Notes: generated by a model not told the origin, from the letters alone. 64,000 bases of DNA from Oscillospiraceae bacterium (GCA_024404875.1 JAKSPK010000005.1:29608-93607), one strand, 5' to 3'; shown: positions 17,481-26,513, counted from the first letter of the stretch. Translations and numbers: made by a program.

Positions 17481-18468
17481 GCATAATGTACTATATATGG
17501 TCGTTCCTTGCTACAATGAGGAGGCTGTACTCAATGAGACATCAAAGCGCCTGCGCGAAAAATATGAAGCACTGATCGGTTCGGGGCTGATTTCGCCGGA
17601 CAGCCGCGTAGTCTTTGTCAATGACGGTTCAAAGGACAAAACATGGGAGATCATTACCGCACTGCATGATGAGGCGCCGGAATTTTTCTCCGGCATCAAT
17701 CTCGCGCATAACGCCGGCCATCAGAATGCGGTACTGGCCGGACTGATGACAGTCAAGGATCTCTGTGATATGGCGATCACAATGGATGCCGATTTGCAGG
17801 ATGACATAAACGCGATTGACGAAATGGTCAAGGAATATCACGCAGGCAGTCAGGTGGTTTACGGCGTGCGCAGCGCCCGTGATACGGACACATTTTTCAA
17901 GAAATTTACGGCGGAATCCTTCTATAAGCTGATGCAGAAAATGGGCGCGGATGTGGTCTACAATCACGCGGATTTCCGGTTGATGAGCAGACGCGTTTTG
18001 CAGGAGCTGGGCAAATTCCGCGAAGTGAATCTGTTCCTGCGCGGCATGGTCCCGCTGATCGGTTTCAAGAGCAGCAAGGTCTATTATGAGCGTGCGGAGC
18101 GCTTTGCGGGCGAGAGCAAATATCCGCTGAAAAAGATGCTCGCCTTTGCGATCAACGGCATTACTTCATTCAGCACGAAGCCGCTGAAGCTCATCACAGG
18201 GCTTGGCGTAGCGATGTCATTGATTGCCGTGATCGCGTTTATCTGGGCGTTCATCGTCAAGCTGCTCGGATATTCGACGCTCGGCTGGTCGAGCATGATG
18301 TGTTCGATCTGGCTGATCGGCGGCTTGCAGCTTCTGGCGCTCGGCATCATCGGCGAATACATCGGCAAGATTTATGCAGAGGTCAAGCAGCGTCCGCGCT
18401 ATATCATTGCGGATTTCATCAATGATGCGCCGGAGGAATCCGGGAATGACAGTCGTGCGTCAGAATAA
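17473..18468 (+). CDS. GT2 family polyprenyl-phosphate glycosyltransferase (GtrB/DPM1-like)
   Basis: 331 residues. N-terminal GT-A domain: VPCYNEEAVL at the start, VFVNDGSKDKTW, HNAGHQNAVLAGL and the metal-binding AITMDADLQDD. Two membrane helices near the C-terminus (ITGLGVAMSLIAVIAFIWAF and WLIGGLQLLALGIIGEYIG) and the ending GKIYAEVKQRPRYI are typical of undecaprenyl-phosphate glucose/mannose synthases. The ATG at 17473 overlaps the upstream stop by 8 bp and has GGAGG about 9 nt before it. It probably makes the lipid-linked sugar used by the GT-C-like protein to modify a surface polymer or the LRR proteins. Confidence 0.88.
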   Translation: MTEHNVLYMVVPCYNEEAVLNETSKRLREKYEALIGSGLISPDSRVVFVNDGSKDKTWEIITALHDEAPEFFSGINLAHNAGHQNAVLAGLMTVKDLCDMAITMDADLQDDINAIDEMVKEYHAGSQVVYGVRSARDTDTFFKKFTAESFYKLMQKMGADVVYNHADFRLMSRRVLQELGKFREVNLFLRGMVPLIGFKSSKVYYERAERFAGESKYPLKKMLAFAINGITSFSTKPLKLITGLGVAMSLIAVIAFIWAFIVKLLGYSTLGWSSMMCSIWLIGGLQLLALGIIGEYIGKIYAEVKQRPRYIIADFINDAPEESGNDSRASE

Positions 18469-18604
18469 TACCGTACCCTATGTCAAATCAGGGCGTGTTC
18501 AGATTCGGCATCGGCAGTCAGCCGACCGGACCGATTTGAATGCTCTTTGCGGCAAAATCAAAAAGTTTGCTGATGCATACAGCAAGTTCAGCGAAACAGC
18601 ATAA
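18446..18604 (+). CDS. Possible small ORF overlapping the GT2 3' end
   Basis: 52-codon frame in another phase that begins at an ATG about 9 nt after GGAGG inside the last codons of the GT2 gene and ends at the terminator (18609-18640). The C-terminal part (LNALCGKIKKFADAYSKFSE) could form an amphipathic helix. I do not recognise it and it may be chance. Confidence 0.2.
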   Translation: MTVVRQNNTVPYVKSGRVQIRHRQSADRTDLNALCGKIKKFADAYSKFSETA

Positions 18605-18608
18605 ATAA

Positions 18609-18640
18609 AACCGCGCACCGTTGTGAAACGGTGCGCGGTT
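18609..18640. terminator. Terminator between the LRR-GT operon and the export-protein gene
   Basis: Perfect 14-bp arms AACCGCGCACCGTT (18609-18622) and AACGGTGCGCGGTT (18627-18640) with a 4-nt loop, flanked by A-rich and T-rich bases; works for both converging units. Confidence 0.85.
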
Positions 18641-18649
18641 GTGTTTTGT

Positions 18650-19207
18650 TCAGAACAGATTCATGATTGCCTGCAATCCGCCATAGGAGAGCAGACACAT
18701 AATGATTGTTGCGAGGATCAGGCCGCAGAAGATCGCCGGAACGGACTTTTTGCGGCTGACATGGAGCAGCGCTGCAATCAGTGAACCGGTCCATGCGCCG
18801 GTGCCGGGCAGCGGGATGCCAACAAACAGCAGCAGGCCGAGAAATTCGTATTTTCGGATCTTTGTCGCTTTTGGGCCTGTGCCGCGCGCTTTGAGCCAGA
18901 GTGCCAGTTTGCGCATCCAGCCGATCTTGCAGCCTTCCATCCAGTTGAGGATCTTTTCGATGAACAGCAGGATGAACGGGATTGGCAGGATGTTGCCGAG
19001 GATGCAGACGCCGACAGCTTCCCACATCGGAATATTCAGGATCGAAGCAGCGATCAGACCGCCGCGCAGCTCCAGAATCGGGATCAGTGAAATGATGAAC
19101 GGAATCAGGACCGGCGGAAGACCGCCGAGTAATTCGGTCATTTTTTCAGCGAGCTTCTCTGCGCCGCCGGATGCGAGCAGAGCGGCCATACACGCGCTCA
19201 GATGCAT
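18650..19207 (-). CDS. Small multi-drug export family membrane protein (COG2426)
   Basis: 185 residues with four to five membrane helices. Family marks: ELRGGLIAASILNIPMWEA, the Pro-rich GIPLPGTGAWTGSLIAALLH and C-terminal ICLLSYGGL-like helix. The ATG at 19207 follows GGAGG by 7 nt; a longer frame upstream overlaps the promoter. The family name comes from weak evidence for drug export; the true substrate is unknown. Single-gene unit between two terminators or promoters. Confidence 0.8.
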   Translation of the reverse strand: MHLSACMAALLASGGAEKLAEKMTELLGGLPPVLIPFIISLIPILELRGGLIAASILNIPMWEAVGVCILGNILPIPFILLFIEKILNWMEGCKIGWMRKLALWLKARGTGPKATKIRKYEFLGLLLFVGIPLPGTGAWTGSLIAALLHVSRKKSVPAIFCGLILATIIMCLLSYGGLQAIMNLF

Positions 19208-19276
19208 ATTGGTTTCCTCCGTACATATTATATAGGATTGCCGTGCGGACATTCCGCTGCGGCCAAGTACTGACAT

Positions 19277-19305
19277 TATCCCATAAAAACGCCCTGCCGT
19301 CAAGC
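19277..19305 (-). promoter_or_regulatory. Promoter of the COG2426 gene
   Basis: Minus strand TTGACG (complement of 19300-19305), 17 bp, GATAAT (complement of 19277-19282) preceded by TGG. Confidence 0.65.
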
Positions 19306-19451
19306 ATTTTGCGGAAAATTGACGCTTTACACAATTTTTGGAGGACGATTTTTGGAAATCGTCGATGATGACCAAAAAGAAATGAATGAAAATCCGGTTC
19401 CTTGCTGAAACGCATAAATTGAAGTTTGCCTACTTTCTTTTTTTATCCGGG

Positions 19452-19462
19452 TATGATATAAT
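19452..19462 (+). promoter_or_regulatory. Probable extended -10 of the ABC transporter operon
   Basis: TATGATATAAT (19452-19462) is a strong extended -10, but the -35 position (19434-19439, TTTCTT) is weak. It lies 78 bp before the ATP-binding protein gene. Confidence 0.45.
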
Positions 19463-19539
19463 AAACTCGTACGCTGTGTGATCGGCGCCGCTGAATGTCG
19501 GACTGAAACATTTTGCACAGCAGAAAGGAACGGAAAACG

Positions 19540-20478
19540 ATGGGCTTTTCGGTTAGGGAACTGTTTAAGAAATACGGCGACAAGGTCGTTGTCGATCACC
19601 TGAGCTTTGAAATGAATGAGCCGGGTGTCTATGCGCTGCTCGGTACGAACGGAGCAGGCAAGACGACTTCGATCCGCATGATCCTCAATATGCTGGCGAA
19701 GGACGGCGGAACGGTCGAATGGAACGGCGCTCCGCTCTCGCTCAAAACCTGCAATGTCGGCTACCTCGCGGAGGAGCGCGGCCTTTATCCGAAAAATACG
19801 CTGATGGATCAGCTGATGTATTTCGCTTCGCTGCGCGGACTTTCCCGCTCGGAGGCGAAGGAGCGCATCCGGTACTGGGCAGAGCGTCTGGAGGCGACCG
19901 AATATCTCTATCCGCCGCAGACCGGCGCGAAGGCGCCGAAGCCGAAGAAGGCCGACGAGCTTTCCAAGGGTAATCAGCAGAAGATTCAGTTCATGCTGGC
20001 ACTGCTCAGCGATCCTGAGCTGCTGATTCTCGACGAGCCGCTTTCCGGTCTGGATCCGGTCAATACCGATGTATTCAAGAGCATCATCCATGAGGAGATC
20101 GGCAAAGGCAAATACCTCATCATGTCCAGCCACCAGATGGCGACGATCGAGGAATTCTGCACCGATCTGACGATCCTCAGCCGGAGCAAGACTGTTCTGC
20201 AGGGCAATCTTGCTGAGATCAAGAAAAGCTACGGCCGCATCAACCTGTTTGTCAAGGCGGAGCAGGAGCTGCGCCCGATGATCGAGCGGGCAGGCATCAC
20301 GGTACTGTCGAGCGTCGGCTTTTCGTATCAGTGCCGCGTGACGGGCGAGGAACAGGCAAATGCGCTGCTCCGTTCGCTGGTCTCGCAGGGGGTCACGCTG
20401 ATCGCCTTCGAGCTGCGTGAGCCGAGCCTGCATGAGATCTTTGTGGAAAAGGTGGGCGAAGTTCATGAAGAGTCTTGA
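19540..20478 (+). CDS. ABC transporter ATP-binding protein (NatA-like)
   Basis: 312 residues. Walker A GTNGAGKTTSIRM, signature LSKGNQQKI, Walker B LLILDEPLSGLDP and switch His in MSSHQMATIEEFC. A C-terminal extension of about 90 residues (NLFVKAEQELRPMIERAG onward) is typical of NatA/YhaQ-type ABC-2 exporters. The ATG at 19540 lies after AGAAAGGAACGG. The first permease gene overlaps it by 14 bp and the second permease follows, giving a three-gene operon for export of Na+, a peptide or another unknown substrate. Confidence 0.9.
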   Translation: MGFSVRELFKKYGDKVVVDHLSFEMNEPGVYALLGTNGAGKTTSIRMILNMLAKDGGTVEWNGAPLSLKTCNVGYLAEERGLYPKNTLMDQLMYFASLRGLSRSEAKERIRYWAERLEATEYLYPPQTGAKAPKPKKADELSKGNQQKIQFMLALLSDPELLILDEPLSGLDPVNTDVFKSIIHEEIGKGKYLIMSSHQMATIEEFCTDLTILSRSKTVLQGNLAEIKKSYGRINLFVKAEQELRPMIERAGITVLSSVGFSYQCRVTGEEQANALLRSLVSQGVTLIAFELREPSLHEIFVEKVGEVHEES

Positions 20479-21820
20479 TCTGCGCGGCACCGGAACGGTC
20501 TTCCGCTATACGGTGCAGCAGCATTATAAAAACCGTTCTGTTCTGATTTTTCTGCTGCTGCTGTTTCTGGGTGCACTCGCGGTCTTTCCGATCCGTGCGC
20601 TGATCGGCGGCCAATCTGTCACCGAGACAAAAATCAAGCAGGTATATTTCCGCAATGAGACCGGCTTTGTGATCGAAGCAGAGGATATCAAGAAGGATGC
20701 TGTGTTTGCCGGCGTGGAGATCATCGACACAAAGGATGATGATGCGGAGCTTGCAAAAACGATCGCATCCGAAGAGAATGCGGCAGCGTCGGTCATGACG
20801 ATCGACCGCGAAAAAATGTGCTTTGATATCCGCACGAATTACAGTGCAGCCAGCGAGATCGGCAATGCGGAAGCGGAGGCACTGAACCAGGTGCTCAGAC
20901 AGGCACTGCATCAGGCGCTGCTGCGCGCACAGTCCGTGACAGCGGAGCAGGAGACACTTCTGCACAGCGCGGTCTATTCGCAGGTCGCCAAGGTCAGTGA
21001 CTATCTTCGCGATGCAGAAGAGACCGGTACGGATACGCACGTTTTTGCAAATCTGGTGTATTGCTATCTGATTATCCTGCTGAATACGCTGGCGATGAGC
21101 TATGTTTTCCAGCAGTGCATGGAGGAGAAGGTCTCGAAGCTGGTTGAATCTCTGCTTGTCAGCGTATCGCCGACAGCGCTGATTCTCGGCAAGCTGCTGG
21201 CCGTCACGCTCTTTATCTTCTTCGGACTGGGGCTTGTTGTCCTCGGACTGTTTATTTCGTTCCAGATCGGCTCGCAGATGACGGATCCGCAGATTCTGAC
21301 AGACATGATCAAGGGCGTTATCCAGGTCGATTTTTCGGCGCTGCACATCAGCGGCGGAACGATTGCGCTCTTTTTGCTCTGCATTCTGCTGGCCTATGCG
21401 ATCGCCGCATCGTTCAGTGCGATTGTCGGCTCCTGCTGCTCCCGTACGGAGGATACGCAGCACGCCAGCCTTGCAGTTGTTTTGTTCATCATGATCGGAT
21501 ATCTGGTCGGCACGATCGTTCCGATGTTCGAGAATGATGCTGCGTATAATATTGTATCCCTGTTCCCGCTGACCTCGATTTTCTCTGCATTCCCGAATTA
21601 TGTCTGCGGAAAGATCACTGTGGGCGTCTTTACGGTCGGACTGCTGATCCAGGCAGCGACGGCGTATTTCCTCATCAAGACAGCGGGCAGAGTTTACCGG
21701 ATGATGATCTTCTACCGCAGCGCGTTCCCGAAGCCGAAGCAGGTGATCCGGATGCTGCGCGAGGAGAGGGCTGCTGCGAAGTATGCGGCGGCTGGAAAGG
21801 AGGATCCTCATGGCAAATAA
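20465..21820 (+). CDS. ABC-2 type permease (NatB/YhaP-like), first subunit
   Basis: 451 residues. One N-terminal helix (SVLIFLLLLFLGALAVF), a large extracytoplasmic domain (about 45-205), then five or six helices starting at YCYLIILLNTLAMSYVF and including the family phrase MEEKVSKLVESLLVSVSP. The ATG at 20465 overlaps the ATPase gene by 14 bp. It pairs with the next permease, which has the same topology, so the transporter is probably a heterodimer of permeases. Confidence 0.85.
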   Translation: MKSLDLRGTGTVFRYTVQQHYKNRSVLIFLLLLFLGALAVFPIRALIGGQSVTETKIKQVYFRNETGFVIEAEDIKKDAVFAGVEIIDTKDDDAELAKTIASEENAAASVMTIDREKMCFDIRTNYSAASEIGNAEAEALNQVLRQALHQALLRAQSVTAEQETLLHSAVYSQVAKVSDYLRDAEETGTDTHVFANLVYCYLIILLNTLAMSYVFQQCMEEKVSKLVESLLVSVSPTALILGKLLAVTLFIFFGLGLVVLGLFISFQIGSQMTDPQILTDMIKGVIQVDFSALHISGGTIALFLLCILLAYAIAASFSAIVGSCCSRTEDTQHASLAVVLFIMIGYLVGTIVPMFENDAAYNIVSLFPLTSIFSAFPNYVCGKITVGVFTVGLLIQAATAYFLIKTAGRVYRMMIFYRSAFPKPKQVIRMLREERAAAKYAAAGKEDPHGK

Positions 21821-23222
21821 CGGAGTTCAGCGGAGCGCGTTTTCGGGGATCGGAAAGGTTTACAGCTTTTCACTGAAACAGGCAATCGCCACAAAGGGCT
21901 GGCTGCTTTCGACACTGATTCTTGGTCTGCTGCTGCTGGTCGGCATACCGGGTGCACTGTTCATCGCTTCGTCAGCATCGGAGGACAGCGCAAGCAAAGA
22001 CGACACGGAAAAGAATATCCGGCTGGTTTGCGTCGCCGACGAAACAGAGGGCGAAGCGGATTATTCCGCGCTGAATCAGATTTCGGAGGAGGAGCAGTAT
22101 GAATTCAAGAACTGCGCTTCGATGGATGCGGCGATTCAGGAATCTGTCGGTGCGCGGGATGCGGTGATCCTGCGCGTGACAAAGCAGGACGGAGCCTATT
22201 CGCTGACTGTCTATCTTCCGCAGAATACGGATATCTCGCGCAGCCGTGCGAGCAGCTTCGGCACATTTGTCGAGCAGAGCTTCAAAGCGATCCTGCTGCA
22301 AAAGGCTGAGATTACTGCGGAGGGCGCGGCGCTGCTTTCAATGCCCGTCAATATGGGCACGGCGTCGGTCAATGAGAATGCAGAGGTCGAAAGCAATGAT
22401 ATCAATTCCGCGAAGTACATGATCAATGTGATGATGCCCTATTTCATGATGATGCTGATCTATATGATGGTCGTGCTATACGGTCAGAGCATGGCGAACA
22501 GCGTTATGCTTGAAAAAACCTCGAAGCTCATGGAGACGATCCTTGTGACCGTGCATCCGTTCGCGCTTCTGATGGGCAAGCTGCTCGCAGTCGCGACGGC
22601 GGCGGTACTGCAAATTCTGATCTGGCTCGGGGCGCTGATCTGCGGTCTGTTCGGCGGTACATCGGTACTGCTGAAGCTTGTTCCGCAGTCAGCGGATAAT
22701 CAGGTTATCGCGTCTGTGCAGCAGATCACTGATTTGAATACCGGAATTTTCTCGCTCAAGGGTGCTGTGATCGCAGTTGGATTTCTGGCACTCGGCTTCC
22801 TGCTTTATCTTTCACTCTCGGCACTGTCCGGCGCGGTTGCTTCCAAGCAGGAGGATCTCAATAAGACCAACATGATCTTTTCACTGATTCTTGTTGGCAG
22901 CCTGCTTCTGACGATGTCGAGCGGTATGCTGGACAATATGTCGGAGGGGCAGCTCCCTGAAAGCCCGCTCTGGCTGAAACTGATCCCGTTCACAGCGATC
23001 CTTGTCATGCCGGGCAGACTGCTGCTCGGCGAGGAGTCCGAACTGTCAGCAGCGGCATCCGCCGGTGTTCTGCTCCTCAGTGTGATCCTGCTGATTATGC
23101 TGGCAACGGTAGTCTATAAACTGCTGGTGCTGTACCGCGGTGAACTGCTCAAACCGAAGCAGATTGCAGCCATGCTGAAGGAAACGCGCAAGCCGAAATC
23201 GGACGGGCAGACAAAAGCATGA
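21810..23222 (+). CDS. ABC-2 type permease (NatB-like), second subunit
   Basis: 470 residues with the same layout as the preceding permease: an N-terminal helix (LLSTLILGLLLLVGIPGALF), a soluble loop (about 50-200), then a bundle starting at YFMMMLIYMMVVLYGQSM with MLEKTSKLMETILVTVHP, the paralogous equivalent of the neighbour's conserved phrase. AAAGGAGGATCCTC precedes the ATG, which overlaps the upstream gene by 11 bp. Last gene of the exporter operon, closed by a hairpin at 23319-23357. Confidence 0.85.
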   Translation: MANNGVQRSAFSGIGKVYSFSLKQAIATKGWLLSTLILGLLLLVGIPGALFIASSASEDSASKDDTEKNIRLVCVADETEGEADYSALNQISEEEQYEFKNCASMDAAIQESVGARDAVILRVTKQDGAYSLTVYLPQNTDISRSRASSFGTFVEQSFKAILLQKAEITAEGAALLSMPVNMGTASVNENAEVESNDINSAKYMINVMMPYFMMMLIYMMVVLYGQSMANSVMLEKTSKLMETILVTVHPFALLMGKLLAVATAAVLQILIWLGALICGLFGGTSVLLKLVPQSADNQVIASVQQITDLNTGIFSLKGAVIAVGFLALGFLLYLSLSALSGAVASKQEDLNKTNMIFSLILVGSLLLTMSSGMLDNMSEGQLPESPLWLKLIPFTAILVMPGRLLLGEESELSAAASAGVLLLSVILLIMLATVVYKLLVLYRGELLKPKQIAAMLKETRKPKSDGQTKA

Positions 23223-23318
23223 ACGGAGCGTTCCTTCGCGGCCGATGATGCCACTCCGCATGTTTCGTTTGGTTGTGCGCCAGAATGGAATGTGGAATAA
23301 TTCACAAAATATGATTAA

Positions 23319-23357
23319 AAAACCGCTGGAATTTCTACATGAACTTCCGGCGGTTTT
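23319..23357 (+). terminator. Terminator of the ABC transporter operon
   Basis: AAAACCGCTGGAA (23319-23331) pairs with TTCCGGCGGTTTT (23345-23357). The T-rich end sits immediately before the rpsB promoter. Confidence 0.65.
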
Positions 23358-23358
23358 C

Positions 23359-23387
23359 TTGCCAATCTGCGGAAAATATGGTATAAT
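23359..23387 (+). promoter_or_regulatory. Promoter of rpsB-tsf
   Basis: TTGCCA (23359-23364), 17 bp, TATAAT (23382-23387) with TGG extended -10. The leader to rpsB is about 125 nt and could hold a ribosomal-protein S2 autoregulatory structure; I could not assign one. Confidence 0.8.
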
Positions 23388-23518
23388 ATTAAAGCACTTC
23401 GCACGGATCTGCACAGCCGCTCGGTTCAGAAGGCACTTTTTTGTCTCAGACGCGGCGACTCCTTGTGCGGTCCGGAGGTCAAACCAAATTTTTATTTTTT
23501 ATCAGGAGGTATTCCAAA

Positions 23519-24253
23519 ATGGGCGTTGTATCTATGAAACAGCTCCTCGAAGCCGGCGTACACTTCGGTCATCAGACCAGACGCTGGAACCCGAAAATGG
23601 CTCCGTATATCTTCACGGAGCGCAACGGCATCTACATCATCGATCTGCAGAAGACAGTTCGCAAGCTCGAAGAGGCTTATAACTTCGTGCGTGAGCTTTC
23701 CGCAGAGGGCAAGTCGGTGCTGTTTGTCGGTACAAAGAAGCAGGCTGCTGATTCGATCCGCGATGAAGCACAGCGCAGCGGTTCCTACTATGTCAATGCT
23801 CGCTGGCTCGGCGGCATGATGACCAACTACAAGACCATCCAGCAGCGCATTAAGCGTCTGGAGCAGCTCCACGCTATGGAAGCAGACGGCACATTCGCTC
23901 TGCTCCCGAAGAAGGAAGTTGCAAAGCTCTCCCTCGAGATCGAGAAGCTCGAAAAGTTCCTCGGCGGTATCAAGGGCATGAAGCAGCTGCCGGGCGCACT
24001 CTTCATCGTTGACCCGCGCAAGGAGAAGATCGCTGTTGCTGAGGCTAAGAAGCTTTGCATCCCGATCGTCGCGATCGTGGATACCAACTGCGATCCGGAT
24101 GATGTTGACTATGTCATTCCGGGTAACGACGATGCGATCCGTGCGGTTAAGCTGATCGCAGGCACCATCGCAAACGCTGTCATCGAAGGCAGACAGGGCG
24201 CAGATGCTCAGGCAGCCGAGGAAGCTGCTGTTGAAGAAGCTGCTGCTGAGTAA
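23519..24253 (+). CDS. rpsB: 30S ribosomal protein S2
   Basis: 244 residues, normal length plus a short acidic, Ala-rich tail. It starts with [20 protein letters not shown] and contains [19 protein letters not shown] and [19 protein letters not shown], all diagnostic of S2. AGGAGG lies 9 nt before the ATG. The tsf gene follows after 21 bp, the conserved rpsB-tsf pair. Confidence 0.99.
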   Translation: MGVVSMKQLLEAGVHFGHQTRRWNPKMAPYIFTERNGIYIIDLQKTVRKLEEAYNFVRELSAEGKSVLFVGTKKQAADSIRDEAQRSGSYYVNARWLGGMMTNYKTIQQRIKRLEQLHAMEADGTFALLPKKEVAKLSLEIEKLEKFLGGIKGMKQLPGALFIVDPRKEKIAVAEAKKLCIPIVAIVDTNCDPDDVDYVIPGNDDAIRAVKLIAGTIANAVIEGRQGADAQAAEEAAVEEAAAE

Positions 24254-24274
24254 TTTCACGGGGAGGATATAACA

Positions 24275-25198
24275 ATGGCAAGTTTTACCGCAAAGGATGT
24301 CAATGATCTCCGCAAGTCCACCGGCGTTGGCCTCATGGACTGCAAAAAGGCTCTGACCGAAGCGGACGGCGATGTCGAGAAGGCAATCGTCATCCTTCGT
24401 GAAAAAGGTTTGGCAAATCAGGCGAAGAAGGCTGACCGCATCGCTGCTGAAGGCGCTGTTATCGCAGTGACCAACGCAGACAACTCTGTTGCTGCGATCG
24501 TCGAGGTCAACTCCGAGACAGACTTCGTCGCACAGAATGAAGAGTTCGTCGGCTTCTGCGAAGGTCTGGCACGCACAGTTCTTAACGAGAATCCGGCTGA
24601 TATGGACACCCTGAACAAGACTAAGTTCGACGGCAAGGATATGACCGTCGAGGAAGCACTTCAGGAGATCTTCCTCAAGTTCCGTGAGAACCTGAAGATC
24701 CGCCGTTTTGCGCGTCTTGAAGGCGTTGTCAAGGAGTATGTCCACTTCAATAAGAAGGAAGGCGTTATCGTTGCTGCTTCCTGTGAGGCAGGTGCAGCGG
24801 ATGCCGTTCTGGAGTGCCTCAATGATGTCGCACTTCAGGCTGACGCGATGAAGGCAACCTACCTCACCAAGGAAGAGGTTCCGGCAGCAGTCATCGAGCA
24901 GGAAAAGCAGATCGTTATGGCTCAGATGGCTGACGATCCTAAGATGGCAAACAAGCCGGAGCAGGTTCTCGCGAAGATCGCTGAGGGCAAGCTCGGTGTG
25001 TACTACAAAGACAACTGCCTGCTCGCACAGGAATTCGTCAAGGGCGAGGGCGAGAGCATTGAGCAGTATGTTGCAGCCTGCGGCAAGAAGGCCGGCGCTG
25101 CAATCACGATCAAGAGCTTTGTCCGCTTCATCTGCGGCGAGGGCATTGAGAAGCGTGTTGACGATTTCGCAGGCGAGATCGCAAGTATGCTGAAATAA
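24275..25198 (+). CDS. tsf: Elongation factor Ts
   Basis: 307 residues. N-terminal UBA-like domain with VNDLRKSTGVGLMDCKKALT, core domains with VEVNSETDFVAQNEEF, and the late KGEGESIEQYVAACGKKAG. It is the nucleotide-exchange factor for EF-Tu. Cotranscribed with rpsB; a GC-rich hairpin follows the stop. Confidence 0.99.
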   Translation: MASFTAKDVNDLRKSTGVGLMDCKKALTEADGDVEKAIVILREKGLANQAKKADRIAAEGAVIAVTNADNSVAAIVEVNSETDFVAQNEEFVGFCEGLARTVLNENPADMDTLNKTKFDGKDMTVEEALQEIFLKFRENLKIRRFARLEGVVKEYVHFNKKEGVIVAASCEAGAADAVLECLNDVALQADAMKATYLTKEEVPAAVIEQEKQIVMAQMADDPKMANKPEQVLAKIAEGKLGVYYKDNCLLAQEFVKGEGESIEQYVAACGKKAGAAITIKSFVRFICGEGIEKRVDDFAGEIASMLK

Positions 25199-25523
25199 TT
25201 ACCGGAACTGTACAGGCTGTCTGCATAGGCTATCGCAGACAGCCTGTAACCGGTATGCTTCTCACACAAAATTTGCGGTTTATCCGCAGTATTTTGGGAA
25301 CATCTTGCTGATTCTGACTGATTTTCGCAATAAAGTCGGAAATCTGAAAAATGAATGACGGATTAGTCATAAACATGATACAAAAAGTCATTGCATTTTT
25401 TTTTAGATTCAGTTAAGATATATGTGGTATCATGTGAATGTGGATGAAGAAGGGGACATCCACCTCACGGTGCGGCGTTTGCCGTATGACCACAACACAT
25501 ATACAATTTGGAGGAGTATGAAC
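25199..25523. other. Intergenic region tsf / scaffoldin gene
   Basis: Holds the tsf hairpin (25211-25248), an AT-rich stretch with a likely extended -10 (TGTGGTATCAT, ending at 25432) and a leader containing the inverted repeat GTGGATG (25440-25446) / CATCCAC (25457-25463). No small gene seen. Confidence 0.5.
25211..25248 (+). terminator. Hairpin after tsf, probable terminator
   Basis: Fourteen-bp perfect arms TACAGGCTGTCTGC and GCAGACAGCCTGTA. There is no T run after it, so termination may be incomplete. Confidence 0.5.
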
Positions 25524-26357
25524 ATGAAAAAGATGAGAATTGTTTCCGGTCTGCTGGCGATGGCATTGGCTGCTGTCAGCTTCGGCACGACTGCGTTTGC
25601 AGCGGACAACGTTCAGGTTAAGGTCGGCACTGACACCGTCAAGGCTGGTGATAACTTCAGTGTTGATGTTGAACTGGCTTCCGTGCCGTCTTCCGGCCTC
25701 AGCTCGATTGATTTCGCAATCAATTATGACAAGGATGTCCTGAAGATTACCGATGTAAAGCTCGGTACTGTCGGCGATACCGGCGCAAAGGCTGCTGAGG
25801 GTGACCTCGGCGATACGCTGTTCAACTGGTACGACAATGGCAAGCAGATCGTGATCGTTTGGGCGACTGGTCTGACTGATTCCAAGTATTGGATTTCCAA
25901 GGATGGCCTGTTCCTGACCATCACCGGTACCGCTTCTGCAAGTGCAGCAAACGGCACTGAGTCTAAGCTGACTGTTGCTGCGGCTGACCGTGCGGTTTAT
26001 CCGGGCGCTACTGAGAAGGCTTCTACTTACTTCTCTGCTGTCGGCGCTGACGGCAAGACCACTGACTATACCGGTTCCTTCACGAACGGCTCTGTTAAGA
26101 TCGGCGATTCTGCACCATCTGGTGGCGACGATGCCAAGTGGGGTGATGCTGACTGCAACGGCGAAGTCGATGTCGCTGATGTCGTTCTGATCGCTCGCTT
26201 CTGCGCAGAAGAAGAAGGTGCTGATCTCTCTGCACAGGGCAAGAAGAATGCCGACGTTACCACGCACTCCAGCAAGGTTGATGTCGACGACGCCACGATG
26301 ATTCTGAAGTCTATCGCGAAGCTGATTCCGGAATCTGATCTCGCACCGAAGGCATAA
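25524..26357 (+). CDS. Cohesin-dockerin adaptor scaffoldin (ScaC-like)
   Basis: 277 residues: signal peptide 1-26 (ending TTAFA), one cohesin domain (about 27-195, DNVQVKVGTDTVKAGDNFSV through FTNGSVKIG) and a C-terminal dockerin (about 204-270) with a first calcium loop DADCNGEVDVADVVLIARF and a degenerate second repeat VDVDDATMILKSIAKLIP. A single cohesin joined to a dockerin is the layout of ruminococcal adaptor scaffoldins such as ScaC, which widen the choice of enzymes docking onto a main scaffoldin. The second of two close ATGs is preferred because GGAGG is 9 nt before it. Specificity class is not readable here. Confidence 0.85.
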   Translation: MKKMRIVSGLLAMALAAVSFGTTAFAADNVQVKVGTDTVKAGDNFSVDVELASVPSSGLSSIDFAINYDKDVLKITDVKLGTVGDTGAKAAEGDLGDTLFNWYDNGKQIVIVWATGLTDSKYWISKDGLFLTITGTASASAANGTESKLTVAAADRAVYPGATEKASTYFSAVGADGKTTDYTGSFTNGSVKIGDSAPSGGDDAKWGDADCNGEVDVADVVLIARFCAEEEGADLSAQGKKNADVTTHSSKVDVDDATMILKSIAKLIPESDLAPKA

Positions 26358-26377
26358 TTTTCGTAATTCGCTGAAAC

Positions 26378-26417
26378 AAATCTGCACTGTCTGAAGGGGA
26401 CAGTGCAGATTTTTTTG
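26378..26417 (+). terminator. Terminator of the scaffoldin gene
   Basis: Perfect 14-bp arms AAATCTGCACTGTC (26378-26391) and GACAGTGCAGATTT (26399-26412), then a T run. Confidence 0.9.
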
Positions 26418-26437
26418 TGAAAATACGGCGGATGCTA

Positions 26438-26466
26438 TTGCATCTTTGCGGAAAGTGTGCTATAAT
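26438..26466 (+). promoter_or_regulatory. Promoter of glyA
   Basis: TTGCAT (26438-26443), 17 bp, TATAAT (26461-26466) with TGC extended -10. Confidence 0.8.
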
Positions 26467-26513
26467 AACGATATCTGTATAAAACAGGAATAAACCGGAA
26501 AGGATTGAAAAAA

